The notes below the pieces were generated by a model. The model searched no databases and had not been told where the DNA came from. It saw only the letters and a list, made by a program, of their open reading frames with translations. Below, piece by piece: positions 13,588-26,235 of a DNA stretch of 64,000 bases. Both the position numbers and the translations under genes were made by a program. How positions within the stretch are numbered: the stretch's first letter is position 1; every line of letters starts with the position of its first letter. The stretch covers positions 28,815,501 to 28,879,500 of the forward strand of contig NW_027488367.1 of NCBI RefSeq assembly GCF_051014445.1, read 5' to 3'. This DNA is from Colletes latitarsis. Taxonomy: Eukaryota; Arthropoda; Insecta; Hymenoptera; Colletidae.

Positions 13588-16443
13588 TAAACCTGGTCAT
13601 GATAAATATTTTAGAGGATAACGCATGTTAGGTCAGGGTTAGGTCTAGGATTTGCCCTCGTCAGGCTCATACTTTCGCATATTTCTCATACTTCATGGCT
13701 AGATCCTGGGCTATTTCTGGATTGGATCACGTAGTAATGTGGTACCACACTAAAACAGTCAATTAAACCTGGTTTCGATCAATATTTTAGAGGATAACGA
13801 GAGTTATGTCTAGTTTAGGTCTGGGATTTGCCCTCATCAGACTCATACTTTCGCATACTTCACATACTTGTTGAACAGATCCTGGGTTTTCTTCTGGTTT
13901 GGATCACGTAGTAATGTGGTACCACACTGAAACAGTCGATTAAACCTCGTTTCGATCAATATTTTAGAGGATAACGCAAGTTAGGTCTGGGATAGGTCTG
14001 GGATTCGCCCTCATCAGGCTCATACTTTCGCGTTTTTCACATACTTGTTGAACTGATCCAGGGTTTTTTCTGGTTTGGATCACGTAGCAATGTGGTACCA
14101 CACTGAAACAGTCGATTAAACCTGGTTTCGATCAGTATTTTAGAGGATAACGCAAGTTAGGTCTGGGATAGGTCTGGGATTTGCCCTCATCAGGCTCATA
14201 CTTTCGCGTTTTTCACATACTTGTTGTACAGATCCTGGGTTTGTTCTAGTTTGGGTCACGTAGTAATGTGGTACCACACTGAAACAGTCGATTAAACCAG
14301 GTTTCGATCAATATTTTTGAGGATAACGCATGTTAGGTCTAGGTTAGGCCTGGGATTTTCACTCATCAGTCTCATACTTTCGCATTCTTCACATACTTGT
14401 TGAACGGATCCTGGCCTTTTTCTGGTTTGGATCACGTAGTAATGTGGTACCACACTGAAACAGTCAATTAAACCTGGTTTCGATCAATATTTTAGAGAAT
14501 AATTCACGTTAGGTCTAGGTTAGGTCTGGGATTTGCTCTCATCAGGCTCATCATTTCGCATATTTCTCATACTTGATGGCTAGATCCTGGGCTTTTTCTG
14601 GATTGCATCACGTAGTAATGAAGTACAACACTGAAACAGTCAATTAAACCTGGTTTCGATCAATATTTTAGAGGTTAACGCAAGTTAGGTTTGGGTTAGG
14701 CCTGGGATTTGCGCTCATCAGGGTCATACTTTCGCAGTTTTAACATGCATGTTGACCTGATCGAGGGTTTTTCCTGCTTTGGATCACGTAGTAAAATGGT
14801 ACCACAACGAAAACAGTCAATTAAACCTGGTTTCGATCATTATTTTAGAGGATAACGCAAGTTAGGTCTGGGATAGGTTTGTGATTAGCCCTCATCAGAC
14901 TCATACTTTCGCACACTTCACATACTCGTTGACAAGATCCTGGGTTTTTTCTGGTTTGGATCACGTATTAATGTGGTACCACACTGAAACAGTCGATTAA
15001 ACCTGGTTTCGATTAATATTTTTGAGGATAACGCATGTTAGGTCTGGGATAGGTCTGGGATTTGCCCTCATCAGGCTCATTCTTTCGCAGTTATAACATG
15101 CATGTTGACCTGATCGAGGGTTTTTTCTGCTTTGGATCACGTAGTAAAGTGGTACCACACTAAAACAGTCAATCAAACCTGGTTTCGATCAATATTTTAG
15201 AGGATAACGAACGTTATGTCTAGTTTAGGTCTGGGATTTGCCCTCATCAGACTCATACTTTCGCATACTTCACATACTTGTTGAACAGATCCTGGGTTTT
15301 TTTCTGGTTTGGATCACGTAGTAATGTGGTACCACACTGAAACAGTCGATTAAACCTGGTTTCGATCAATATTTTTGATGATAACGCATGTTAGGTCTAG
15401 GTTAGGCCTGGGATTTTCACTCATCAGACACATACCTTCGCATTCTTCACATACTTGTTGAACGGATCCTGGGTTTTTTCTGGTTTGGATCACGTAGTAA
15501 TGTGGGAACACACAGGAACATTCAATTAAACCTGGTCTTGATAAATATTTTAGAGGGTAACGCATGTTAGGTTTGGGTTAGGTCTAGGATTTGCCCTCAT
15601 CAGGCTCATACATTCGCATATTTCTCATACTTCATGGCTAGATCCTGGGCTTTTTCTGGATTGCATCACGTAGTAATGAAGTACAACACTGAAACAGTCG
15701 ATTAAACCAGGTTTCGATCAATATTTTTGAGGATAACGCAAGTTAGGTCTGTGATAGGTCTGGGATTTGCCCTCATCATGCTCATACTTTCGCGTTTTTC
15801 ACATACCTGTTGAACAGATCCTGGGTTTTTTCCGGTTTGTGACACGTAGTAGTGTGGTACCACACTGATACAGTCGATTAAACCTGGTTTCGATCAATAT
15901 TTTTGGGGATAACGCATGTTAGGACTAGGTTAGGCCGTGGATTTTCACTCATCAGACTCATACTTTCGCATTCTTCACATACTTGTTGAACGGCTCCTGT
16001 GTTTTTTCTGGTTTGGTTCACGTAGTAATGTGGGAACACACAGGAACATTCAATTAAACCTGGTCTTGATAAATATTTTAGAGGGTAACGCATGTTAGGT
16101 TTGGGTTAGGTCTAGGATTTGCCCTCATCAGGCTCATACATTCGCATATTTCTCATACTTCATGGCTAGATCCTGGGCTTTTTCTGGATTGCATCACGTA
16201 GTAATGAAGTACAACACTGAAACATTCAATTAAACCTGGTTTCCGTCAATATTTTAGAGCACAACGCATGTTAGGTCTGGGATAGGCCTGGGATTTGCCC
16301 TCATCAGGCTCATACTTCCGCATATTTCTCACACTTCATGGCTAGATCCTGGGCTTTTTCTGGATTGCATCACGTAGTAATGAAGTACAACACTGAAACA
16401 GTCAATTAAACCTGGTCTTGATAAATATTTTAGAGGATAACGC
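13588..16443. repeat. Segmental duplicate S, copy 2
   Basis: Counterpart of 8,829-11,684. The monomers just to its left (about 13,375-13,580) instead match 6,677-6,880, so the block boundary is a recombination joint between two different source segments. Confidence 0.78.
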
Positions 16444-16598
16444 ATGTTAGGTCTGGGTTAGGTCTAGGATTTGCCCCCATCAGGCTCATACTTTCGCATA
16501 TTTCTCATACTTCATGGCTGGATCCTGGGCTATTTCTGGATTGGATCACCTAGTAATGTGGTACCACACTGAAACAGTCAATTAAACCTGGTTTTGAT

Positions 16599-19575
16599 CA
16601 ATATTTTAGAGAATAATTCTTGTAAGGTCTAGGTTAGGTCTGGGATTTGCTCTCATCAGGCTCATTCTTTCCCATATTTCTCATACTTGATGGATAGATC
16701 CTGGGCTTTTTCTGGAGTGCATCACGTAGTAATGAAGTACAACACTGAAACAGTCAATTAAACCTGGTTTCCATCAATGTTTTAGAGGACAACGCATGTT
16801 AGGTCTGGGATAGGTCTGGGATTCGCCCTTATCAGGCTCATACTTTCGCGTTTTTCACATACTTGTTGAACGGGTCTTGGGTTTTTTCTGGTGTGTATCA
16901 CGTAGTAATGTGTTACCACACTGAAACAATCAATTAAACCTGGTCTTGATAAATATATTATAGGATAACGTAGATTTGGTCTGGGTTAGGTCTAGGATTT
17001 GCCCTCATCAGGCTCATACTTTCGCATATTTCTCATACTTCATGGCTGGATCCCGGGGTATTTCTGGATTGGATCACGTAGTAATGTGGTACCACACTGA
17101 AACAGTCAATTAAACCTGGTTTCGATCAATATTTTAGAGAATAATTCATGTTAGGTCTAGGTTAGGTCTGGGATTTGCTCTCATCAGGCTCATTCTTTCG
17201 CATATTTCTCATACTTGATGGCTAGATCCTGGGCTTTTTCTGGATTGCATCACGTAGTAATGAAGTACAACACTGAAACAGTCAATTAAACCTGGTTTCT
17301 ATCAATATTTCAAAGGACAAAGCATGTCAGGTCTAGGTTAGGCCTGGGATTTGCCCTCATCAGGGTCATACTTTCGCAGTTTTAACATACATGTTGACCT
17401 GATCGAGGGTTTTTCCGGCTTTGAATCACGTAGCAAAGTGGTACCACACTGAAGCAGTCCATTAAACTTGGTTTGGATGAATATTTTAGAGGATAACGCA
17501 TGTTAGGTTTGGGTTAGATCTAGGATATGCCCTCATCAGGCTCATACTTTCGCATATTTCTCATACTTCATGGCTAGATCCTGGGCTGTTTCTGGATTGT
17601 CTCGCGTAGTAATGTGGTACCACGCTGAAACAGTAAATTAAACCTGGTTTCGATCAATATTTTAGAGGATAACGCAAGTTAGGTCTGGGATAGGTCTGGG
17701 ATTCGCCCTCATCAGGCTCATACTTTCGCGTTTTTCACATACTTGTTGTACTGATCCTGGGTTTTTTCTGGTTTGGATCACGTAGCAATGTGGTACCACA
17801 CTGAAACAGTCGATTAAACCTGGTTTCGATCAATGTTTTAGAGGATAACGCAAGTTAGGTCTGGGATAGGTCTGGGATTTGCCCTCATCAGGCTCATACT
17901 TTCGCACACTTCACATACTTGTTGTACAGATCCTGGGTTTGTTCTGGTTTGGGTCACGTAGTAATGTGGTACCACACTGAAACAGTCGATTAAACCAGGT
18001 TTCGATCAATATTTTTGAGGATAACGCATGTTAGGTCTAGGTTAGGCCTGGGATTTTCACTCATCAGACTCATACTTTCGCATTCTTCACATACTTGTTG
18101 AACGGATCCTGGGCTTTTTCTGGTTTGGATCACGTAGTAATGTGGTACCACACTGAAACAGTCAATTAAACCTGGTTTCGATCAATATTTTAGAGAATAA
18201 TTCATGTTAGGTCTAGGTTAGGTCTGGGATTTGCTCGCATCAGGCTCATTCTTTCGCATATTTCTCATACTTGATGGCTAGATCCTGGGCTTTTTCTGGA
18301 TTGCATCACGTAGTAATGAAGTACAACACTGAAACAGTCAATTAAACCTGGTTTCGATCAATATTTTAGAGGATAACGCAAGTTAGGTCTGGGATAGGTC
18401 TGGGATTTGCCCTCATCAGGCTCATACTTTCGCGTTTCTCACATACTTGTTGAACTGATCCTGGGTTTTTTTCTGGTTTGGATCACGTAGTAGTGTGGTA
18501 CCACACTGAAACAGTCCATTAAACCTGGTTTGGATCAATATTTTAGAGGATAACGTATGTTAGGTTTGGGTTAGGCTTGGGTTTTGCGCTCATCAGGCTC
18601 ATACTTTCGCATATTTCTCATACTTCATGGCTAGATCCTGGGCTGTTTCTGGATTGTATCACGTAGTAATGCGGTACCACGCTGAAACAGTCAATTAAAC
18701 CTGGTTTCCATCAATATTTTAGAGAATAATTCATGTTAGGTCTAGGTTAGGTCTGGGATTTGCTCTCATCAGGCTCATTCTTTCGCATATTTCTCATACT
18801 TGATGGCTAGATCCTGGGCTTTTTCTGGATTGCATCACGTAGTAATGAAGTACAACACTGAAACAGTCAATTAAACCTGGTTTCTATCAATATTTCAAAG
18901 GACAAAGCATGTCAGGTCTAGGTTAGGCCTGGGATTTTCCCTCATCAGGGTCATACTTTCGCAGTTTTAACATGCATGTTGACCTGATCGATGGTTTTTC
19001 CTGCTTTGGATCACGTAGTAAAGTGGTACCACAACGAAAACAGTCAATTAAACCTGGTTTCGATCATTATTTTAGAGGATAACGCACGTTAGGTCTGGGA
19101 TAGGTTTGGGATTAGCCCTCATCAGACTCATACTTTCGCACACTTCACATACTCGTTGACAAGATCCTGGGTTTTTTCTGGTTTGGTTCACGTATTAATG
19201 TGGTGCCACACTGAAACAGTCGATTAAACCTGGTTTCGATTAATATTTTTGAGGATAACGCATGTTAGGTCTGGGATAGGTCTGGGATTTGCCCTCATCA
19301 GGCTCATTCTTGCGCAGTTATGACATGCATGTTGACCTGATTGAGGGTTTTTTCTGCTTTGGATCACGTAGTAAAGTGGTACCACACTAAAACAGTCAAT
19401 TAAACCTGGTTTCCATCAATATTTTAGAGGATAACGAAAGTTATGTCTAGTTTAGGTCTGGGATTTGCCCTCATCAGACTCATACTTTCGCATACTTCAC
19501 ATACTTGTTGAACAGATCCTGGGTTTTTTTCTGGTTTGGATCACGTAGTAATGTGGTACCACACTGAAACAGTCC
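16599..19575. repeat. Segmental duplicate R, copy 2
   Basis: Counterpart of 3,735-6,711. The offset is constant over the whole length, so no whole monomer has been gained or lost since the duplication. Confidence 0.8.
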
Positions 19576-20330
19576 ATTAAACCTGGTTTGGATCAATATT
19601 TTAGAGGATAACGTATGTTAGGTTTGGGTTAGGCCTGGGATTTGCGCTCATCAGACTCATACTTTCGCATACTTCACATACTTGTTGAACAGATCCTGGG
19701 CTTTTTCTGGATTGCATCACGTAGTAATGAAGTACAACACTGAAACAGTCAATTTAACCTGGTTTCCATCAATATCTGAGAGGACAACGCAAGTTAGGTC
19801 TGGGATAGGTCTGGGATTTGCCCTCATCAGGCTCACACTTTCGCGTTTTTCACATACTGGTTGAACTGATCCTGGGTTTTTTCTTGTTTGGATCACGTAG
19901 TAGTGTGGTACCACACTGAAACAGTCCATTAAACCTGGTTTGGATCAATATTTTAGAGGATAACGTATGTTAGGTTTGGGTTAGGCCTGGGATTTGCGCT
20001 CATCAGGGTCATACTTTCGCAGTTTTAACATGCATGTTGACCTGAACGAGGGTTTTTCCAGCTTTGGATCACGTAGTAAAGTGGTACCACAACGAAAACA
20101 GTCAATTAAACCTGGTTTCGATCATTATTTTAGAGGATAACGCAAGTTAGGTCTGGGATAGGTTGGGGATTAGCCCTCATCAGACTCATACTTTCGCACA
20201 CTTCACATACTCGTTGACAAGATCCTGGGTTTTTTCTGGTTTGGATCACGTATTAATATGGTACCACACTGAAACAGTCGATTAAACCTGGTTTCGATCA
20301 ATATTTTTGAGGATAACGCATGTTAGGTCT

Positions 20331-20977
20331 AGGATAGGCCTGGGATATGCCCTCATCAGGGTCATACTTTCGCAGTTTTAACATACATGTTGACCTGATC
20401 GAGGGTTTTTTCTGCTTTGGATCACGTAGTAAAGTGGTACCACACTGAAGCAGTCCATTAAACCTGGTTTGGATCAATATTTTAGAGGATAACGCATGTT
20501 AGGTTTGGGTTAGGTCAAGGATTTGCCCTCATCAGGCTCATACTTTCGCATATTTCTCATACTTCATGGCTAGATCCTGGGCTGTTTCTGGATTGTATCA
20601 CGTAGTAATGCGGTACCACGCTGAAACAGTCAATTAAACCTGGTTTCGATCAATATTTTAGAGGATAACGCAAGTTAGGTCTGGGATAGGTCTGGGATTC
20701 GTCCTCATCAGGCTCATACATTCGCGTTTTTCACATACTCGTTGAACTGATCCTAGGTTTTTTCTGGTTTGGATCACGTTGCAATGTGGTACCACACTGA
20801 AACAGTCGATTAAACCTGGTTTCGATCAATATTTTAGAGGATAACGCATGTTAGGTCTAGGTTAGGCCTGGGATTTTCACTCATCAGACTCATACTTTCG
20901 CATTCTTCACATACTTGTTGGACGGATCCTGGGTTTTTTCTGGTTTGGATCTCGTAGTAATGTGGGACCACACTGAA
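20331..20977. repeat. Segmental duplicate P, copy 2
   Basis: Counterpart of 420-1,066 with the same order of four variant monomers. To its right the sequence switches to a different monomer (CTGAAGCAGTCC) where copy 1 has CTGAAACAATC, so the copy ends inside the palindromic end box region. Confidence 0.75.
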
Positions 20978-21129
20978 GCAGTCCATTAAACCTGGTTTGG
21001 ATCAATATTTTAGAGGATAACGCATGTTAGGTCTAGGTTAGGCCTGGGATCTTCACTCATCAGACACATACTTTCGCATTCTTCACATACTTGTTGAACG
21101 GATCCGGGGTTTTTTCTGGTTTGGATCAC

Positions 21130-24100
21130 GTAGTAATGTGGGACCACACTGAAACAGTCAATTAAACCTGGTTTCGATCAATATTTTAGAGAATAATTCA
21201 TGTTAGGTCTAGGTTTGGTCTGGGATTTGCTCTCATCAGGCTCATTCTTTCGCATATTTCTCACACTTCATAGCTAGATCCTGGGCTATTCCTGGATTGG
21301 ATCACGTAGTAATGTGGTACCACACTGAAACAGTCAATTAAACCTAGTTTCCATCAATATTTTAGAGGACAACGTATGTTAGGTCTAGGTTAGGCCAGGG
21401 ATTTGCCCTCATCAGGATCATACTTTCGCAGTTTTAACATACATGTTGGCCTGATCGAGGGTTTTTTCTGCTTTGGACCACGTAGTAAAGTGGTACCACA
21501 CTGAAGCAGTCCATTAAACCTGGTCATGATAAATATTTGAGAGGATAACGCATGTTAGGTCTGGGTTAGGTCTAGGATTTGCCCTCGTCAGGCTCATACT
21601 TTCGCATATTTCTCATACTTCATGACTAGATCCTTGGCTATTTCTGGATTGGATCACGTAGTAATGTGGGACCACACTGAAACAGTCAATTAAACCTGGT
21701 TTCGATCAATATTTTAGAGAATAACTCATGTTAGGTCTAGGTTAGGTCTGGGATTTGCTCTCAGAAGGCTCATTCTTTCGCATATTTCTCATACTTGATG
21801 GCTAGATCCTGGGCTTCATCTGGATTGCATCACGTAGTAATGAAGTACAACACTGAAAAAGTCAATTAAACCTGGTTTCCATCAATATCTTAGAGGACAA
21901 CGCATGTTAGGTCTAGGTTAGGCCTGGGATTTTCACTCATCAGACACATACCTTCGCATTCTTCACATACTTGTTGAACGGATCCTGGGTTTTTTCTGGT
22001 TTGGATCACGTAGTAATGTGGGAACACACTGGAACATTCAATTAAACCTGGTCTTGATAAATATTTTAGAGGATAACGCATGTTAGGTTTGGTTTAGGTC
22101 TAGGATTTGCCCTCATCAGGCTCATACTTTCGCATTCTTCTCATACTTGTTGACCGGATCCTGGGTTTTTTCTGGTTTGGATCACGTAGTAATGTGGGAC
22201 CACACAGGAGCAATCAATTAAACCTGGTCTTGATAAATATTTTAGAGGATAACGCATGTTAGGTCTGGGTTAGGTCTAGGATTTGCCCTCGTCAGGCTCA
22301 TACTTTCGCATATTTCTCATACTTCATGGCTAGATCCTGGGCTATTTCTGGATTGTATCACGTAGTAATGTGGTACCACACAGAAACAGTCAATTAAACC
22401 TGGTTTCGATCAATATTTTAGAGGATAACGCAAGTTAGATCTGGGATAGGTCTGGGATTTGCCCTCATCAGGCTCATACTTTCGCACACTTCACATACTC
22501 GTTTAACAGATCCTGGGTTTTCTCTGGTTTGCATCACGTAGTATTGAGGTACCACACTGAAACTGTCAATTAAACCTGGTTTCGATCAATATTTTAGAGA
22601 ATAATTCATGTTAGGTCTAGGTTAGGCCTGGGATTTGCCCTCATCAGGGGCATACTTTCGCAGTTCTAACATACATGTTGACCTGATCGAGGGTTTTTTC
22701 TGCTTTGGATCACGTAGTAAAGTGGTACCACACTGAAACAGTCCACTAAACCTGGTTTGGATCAATATTTTAGAGGATAGTGCATGTTAGGTCTAGGTTA
22801 GCCCTGAGATTTTCACTCATCAGACTCATACTTTCGCATTCTTCAGATACATGTTGAACGGATCCTGGGTTTTTTCTGGTATGGTTCACGTAGTAATGTG
22901 GTACCACACTGAAACAATCAATTAAACCAGGTCTTGATAAATATTTTAGGTGATAACGCATGTTAGGTCTGGGTTAGGTCTAGGTTTGCCCTCATCAGGC
23001 TCATACTTTCGCATATTTCTCATACTTCATGGCTAGATCCTGGGCTATTTCTGGATTGGATCACGTAGTAATGTGGTAACACACTGAAACAGTCAATTAA
23101 ACCTGGTTTCGATCAATATTTTAGAGGACAATGCAAGTTAGGTCTGGGATAGGTCTGGGATTTGCCCACAACAGGGTCATACTTTCGCATTTTTCACATA
23201 CTTGTTGAACAGATCCTGGGTTTTTTCTGGATTGGATCGCGCAGTAATGTGGTACCACACTGAAACAGCCCACTAAACCTGGTTTCGATCAATATTTTAG
23301 AGGATAACGAAAGTTATGTCTAGGTTTGGCCTGGGATTTGCCCTCATCAGACTCATGCTTTCGCATTTTTCACATACTTGTTGAACAGATCCTGGGTTTT
23401 TTCTGGTATGGATCACGTAGTAATGTGGTACCACACTGAAACATTCAGTTAAACCTGGTCTTGATAAATATATTTGAGGATAACGCATGTTAGGTCTGGG
23501 CTAGGTCTAGGATTTGCCCTCATCAGGCTCATATTTTCGCATATTTCTTATACTTCATGGATAGATCCTGGGCTATTTTCTGGTTTGGATCACATAGTAA
23601 TGTGGTACCACACTGAAACAGTCGATTCAACCAGGTTTCGATCAATATTTTTGAGGATAACGCATGTTAGGTCTAGGTTAGGCCTGGGATTTGCTCTCAT
23701 CAGGCTCATTCTTTCGCATCTTTCTCATACTTGATGGCTAGATCCGGGGCTTTTTCTGGATTGCATCACGTAGTAATGAAGTACGACACTGAAACAGTCA
23801 ATTAAACCTGGTATCGATCAATATTTTAGAGGATAACGCATGTTAGGTCTAGGTTAGGCCTGGGATTTTCACTCATCAGACTCATACTTTCGCATTCTTC
23901 ACATACTTGTTGAACGGATCCTGGGTTTTTTCCGGTTTGGTACACGTAGTAATGTGGTACCACACTGAAACATTCAATTAAACCTGGTCTTGATAAATAT
24001 TTTAGAGGATAACGTATGTTAGGTCCGGGTTACGTCTAGGATTTGCCCTCATCAGGCTCATACTTTCGCATATTTCTCATGCTTCATGGCTAGATCCTGG

Positions 24101-26235
24101 GCTATTTTTGGATTGTGTCACGTAGTAATGTGGTACCACGCTGAAACAGTCAATTAAACCTGGTTTCGATCAATATTTTAGAGGATAACGCAAGTTAGGT
24201 CTGGGATAGGTCTAGGATTTGCCCTCATCAGACTCAAACTTTCGCACACTTCACATACTCGTTGAACAGATCCTGGGTTATTTTCTGGTTTGGATCACAT
24301 AGTAATGTGGTACCACACTGAAACAGTCGATCAAACCAGGTTTCGATCAATATTTTTGAGGATAACGCATGTTAGGTATAGGTTAGGCCTGGGATTTGCC
24401 CTCATCAGGGTCATACTTTCGCATTTTTCACATACTTGTTGAACGGATCCTGGGATTTTTCTGGTTTGGATCACGTAGAAAAGTGGTACCACACTTTAAC
24501 AGTCAATTAAACCTGGTTTCGATCAATATTTTAGAGGATAACGCAAGTTAGGTCCGGGATAGGTCTGAGATTTGCCCTCATCAGACTCATACTTTCGCAC
24601 ACTTCACATACTCGTTGAACAGATCCTGGGTTTTTTTCTGGTTTGGATCACGTAGTAATGTGGTACCACGCTGAAACAGTCGATTAAACCTGGTTTCGAT
24701 CAATATTATTGAGGATAACGCATGTTAGGTCTAGGTTAGTCCTGGGATTTTCACTCATCAGACTCATACTATCGCACGCTTCACATACTCCTTGAACAGA
24801 TCCTGGGTTATTTTCTGGTTTGGATCACGTAGTAATGTGGTACCACACCGAAACAGTCAATTAAACCTGGTTTTGATCAATATTTTAGAGAACAATTCAT
24901 GTTAGGTCTAGGTTAGGTCTGGGATCTGCCCACATCAGGCTCATACTTTCGCGTTTTTCACATACTTGTTGAACAGATCCTGGGTTTTTTCTGGTTTGTA
25001 TCACGTAGTAGTGTGGTACCACACAGGAGCAATCAATTAAACCTGGTCTTGATAAATATTTTAGAGGATAACGCATGTTAGGTCTGGGTTAGGTCTAGGA
25101 TTTGCCCTCGTCAGGCTCATACTTTCGCATATTTCTCATACTTCATGGCTAGATCCTGGGCTATTTCTGGATTGTATCACGTAGTAATGTGGTACCACAC
25201 AGAAACAGTCAATTAAACCTGGTTTCGATCAATATTTTAGAGGATAACGCAAGTTAGATCTGGGATAGGTCTGGGATTTGCCCTCATCAGGCTCATACTT
25301 TCGCACACTTCACATACTCGTTTAACAGATCCTGGGTTTTCTCTGGTTTGCATCACGTAGTATTGAGGTACCACACTGAAACTGTCAATTAAACCTGGTT
25401 TCGATCAATATTTTAGAGAATAATTCATGTTAGGTCTAGGTTAGGCCTGGGATTTGCCCTCATCAGGGGCATACCTTCGCAGTTCTAACATACATGTTGA
25501 CCTGATCGAGGGTTTTTTCTGCTTTGGATCACGTAGTAAAGTGGTACCACACTGAAACAGTCCACTAAACCTGGTTTGGATCAATATTTTAGAGGATAGT
25601 GCATGTTAGGTCTAGGTTAGCCCTGAGATTTTCACTCATCAGACTCATACTTTCGCATTCTTCAGATACATGTTGAACGGATCCTGGGTTTTTTCTGGTA
25701 TGGTTCACGTAGTAATGTGGTACCACACTGAAACAATCAATTAAACCAGGTCTTGATAAATATTTTAGGTGATAACGCATGTTAGGTCTGGGTAAGGTCT
25801 AGGTTTGCCCTCATCAGGCTCATACTTTCGCATATTTCTCATACTTCATGGCTAGATCATGGGCTATTTCTGGATTGGATCACGTAGTAATGTGGTAACA
25901 CACTGAAACAGTCAATTAAACCTGGTTTCGATCAATATTTTAGAGGACAATGCAAGTTAGGTCTGGGATAGGTCTGGGATTTGCCCACAACAGGGTCATA
26001 CTTTCGCATTTTTCACATACTTGTTGAACAGATCCTGGGTTTTTTCTGGATTGGATCGCGCAGTAATGTGGTACCACACTGAAACAGCCCACTAAACCTG
26101 GTTTCGATCAATATTTTAGAGGATAACGAAAGTTATGTCTAGGTTTGGCCTGGGATTTGCCCTCATCAGACTCATGCTTTCGCATTTTTCACATACTTGT
26201 TGAACAGATCCTGGGTTTTTTCTGGTATGGATCAC
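21130..26235. repeat. 29-monomer higher-order repeat, unit 1 (5,106 bp)
   Basis: Every landmark in this interval recurs 5,106 bp to the right (29 x 176 bp plus 2), for example GGTCTAGGTTTGGTC at 21,206 and 26,312, and GATAGTGCATGTTAGG near 22,776 and 27,882. Differences between units are few (for example AACCTAGTTT against AACCTGGTTT, and CGTATG against CGCATG), so this is the most homogeneous part of the window and the duplication is recent, or actively homogenised. Confidence 0.9.
22200..23436. repeat. 7-monomer block inside the 5.1-kb unit, copy 1 of 4
   Basis: This block starts with CACACAGGAGCAATC and ends before ACATTCAGTT. It recurs at 25,019-26,255, 27,306-28,542 and 30,125-31,361. 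Spacing alternates between 2,819 and 2,287 bp, which sum to the 5,106-bp unit length. Private variants are GTATTGAGGTACC, GATAGTGCATG, TTCAGATACATG and TAGGTTTGCCC (a short deletion). Confidence 0.85.

Noticed and set aside
23474..23734. 86-codon plus-strand frame, repeated exactly at 28,580-28,840
   Set aside because: The exact repetition reflects the 5,106-bp higher-order repeat. There is no promoter, domain or constraint to suggest coding.
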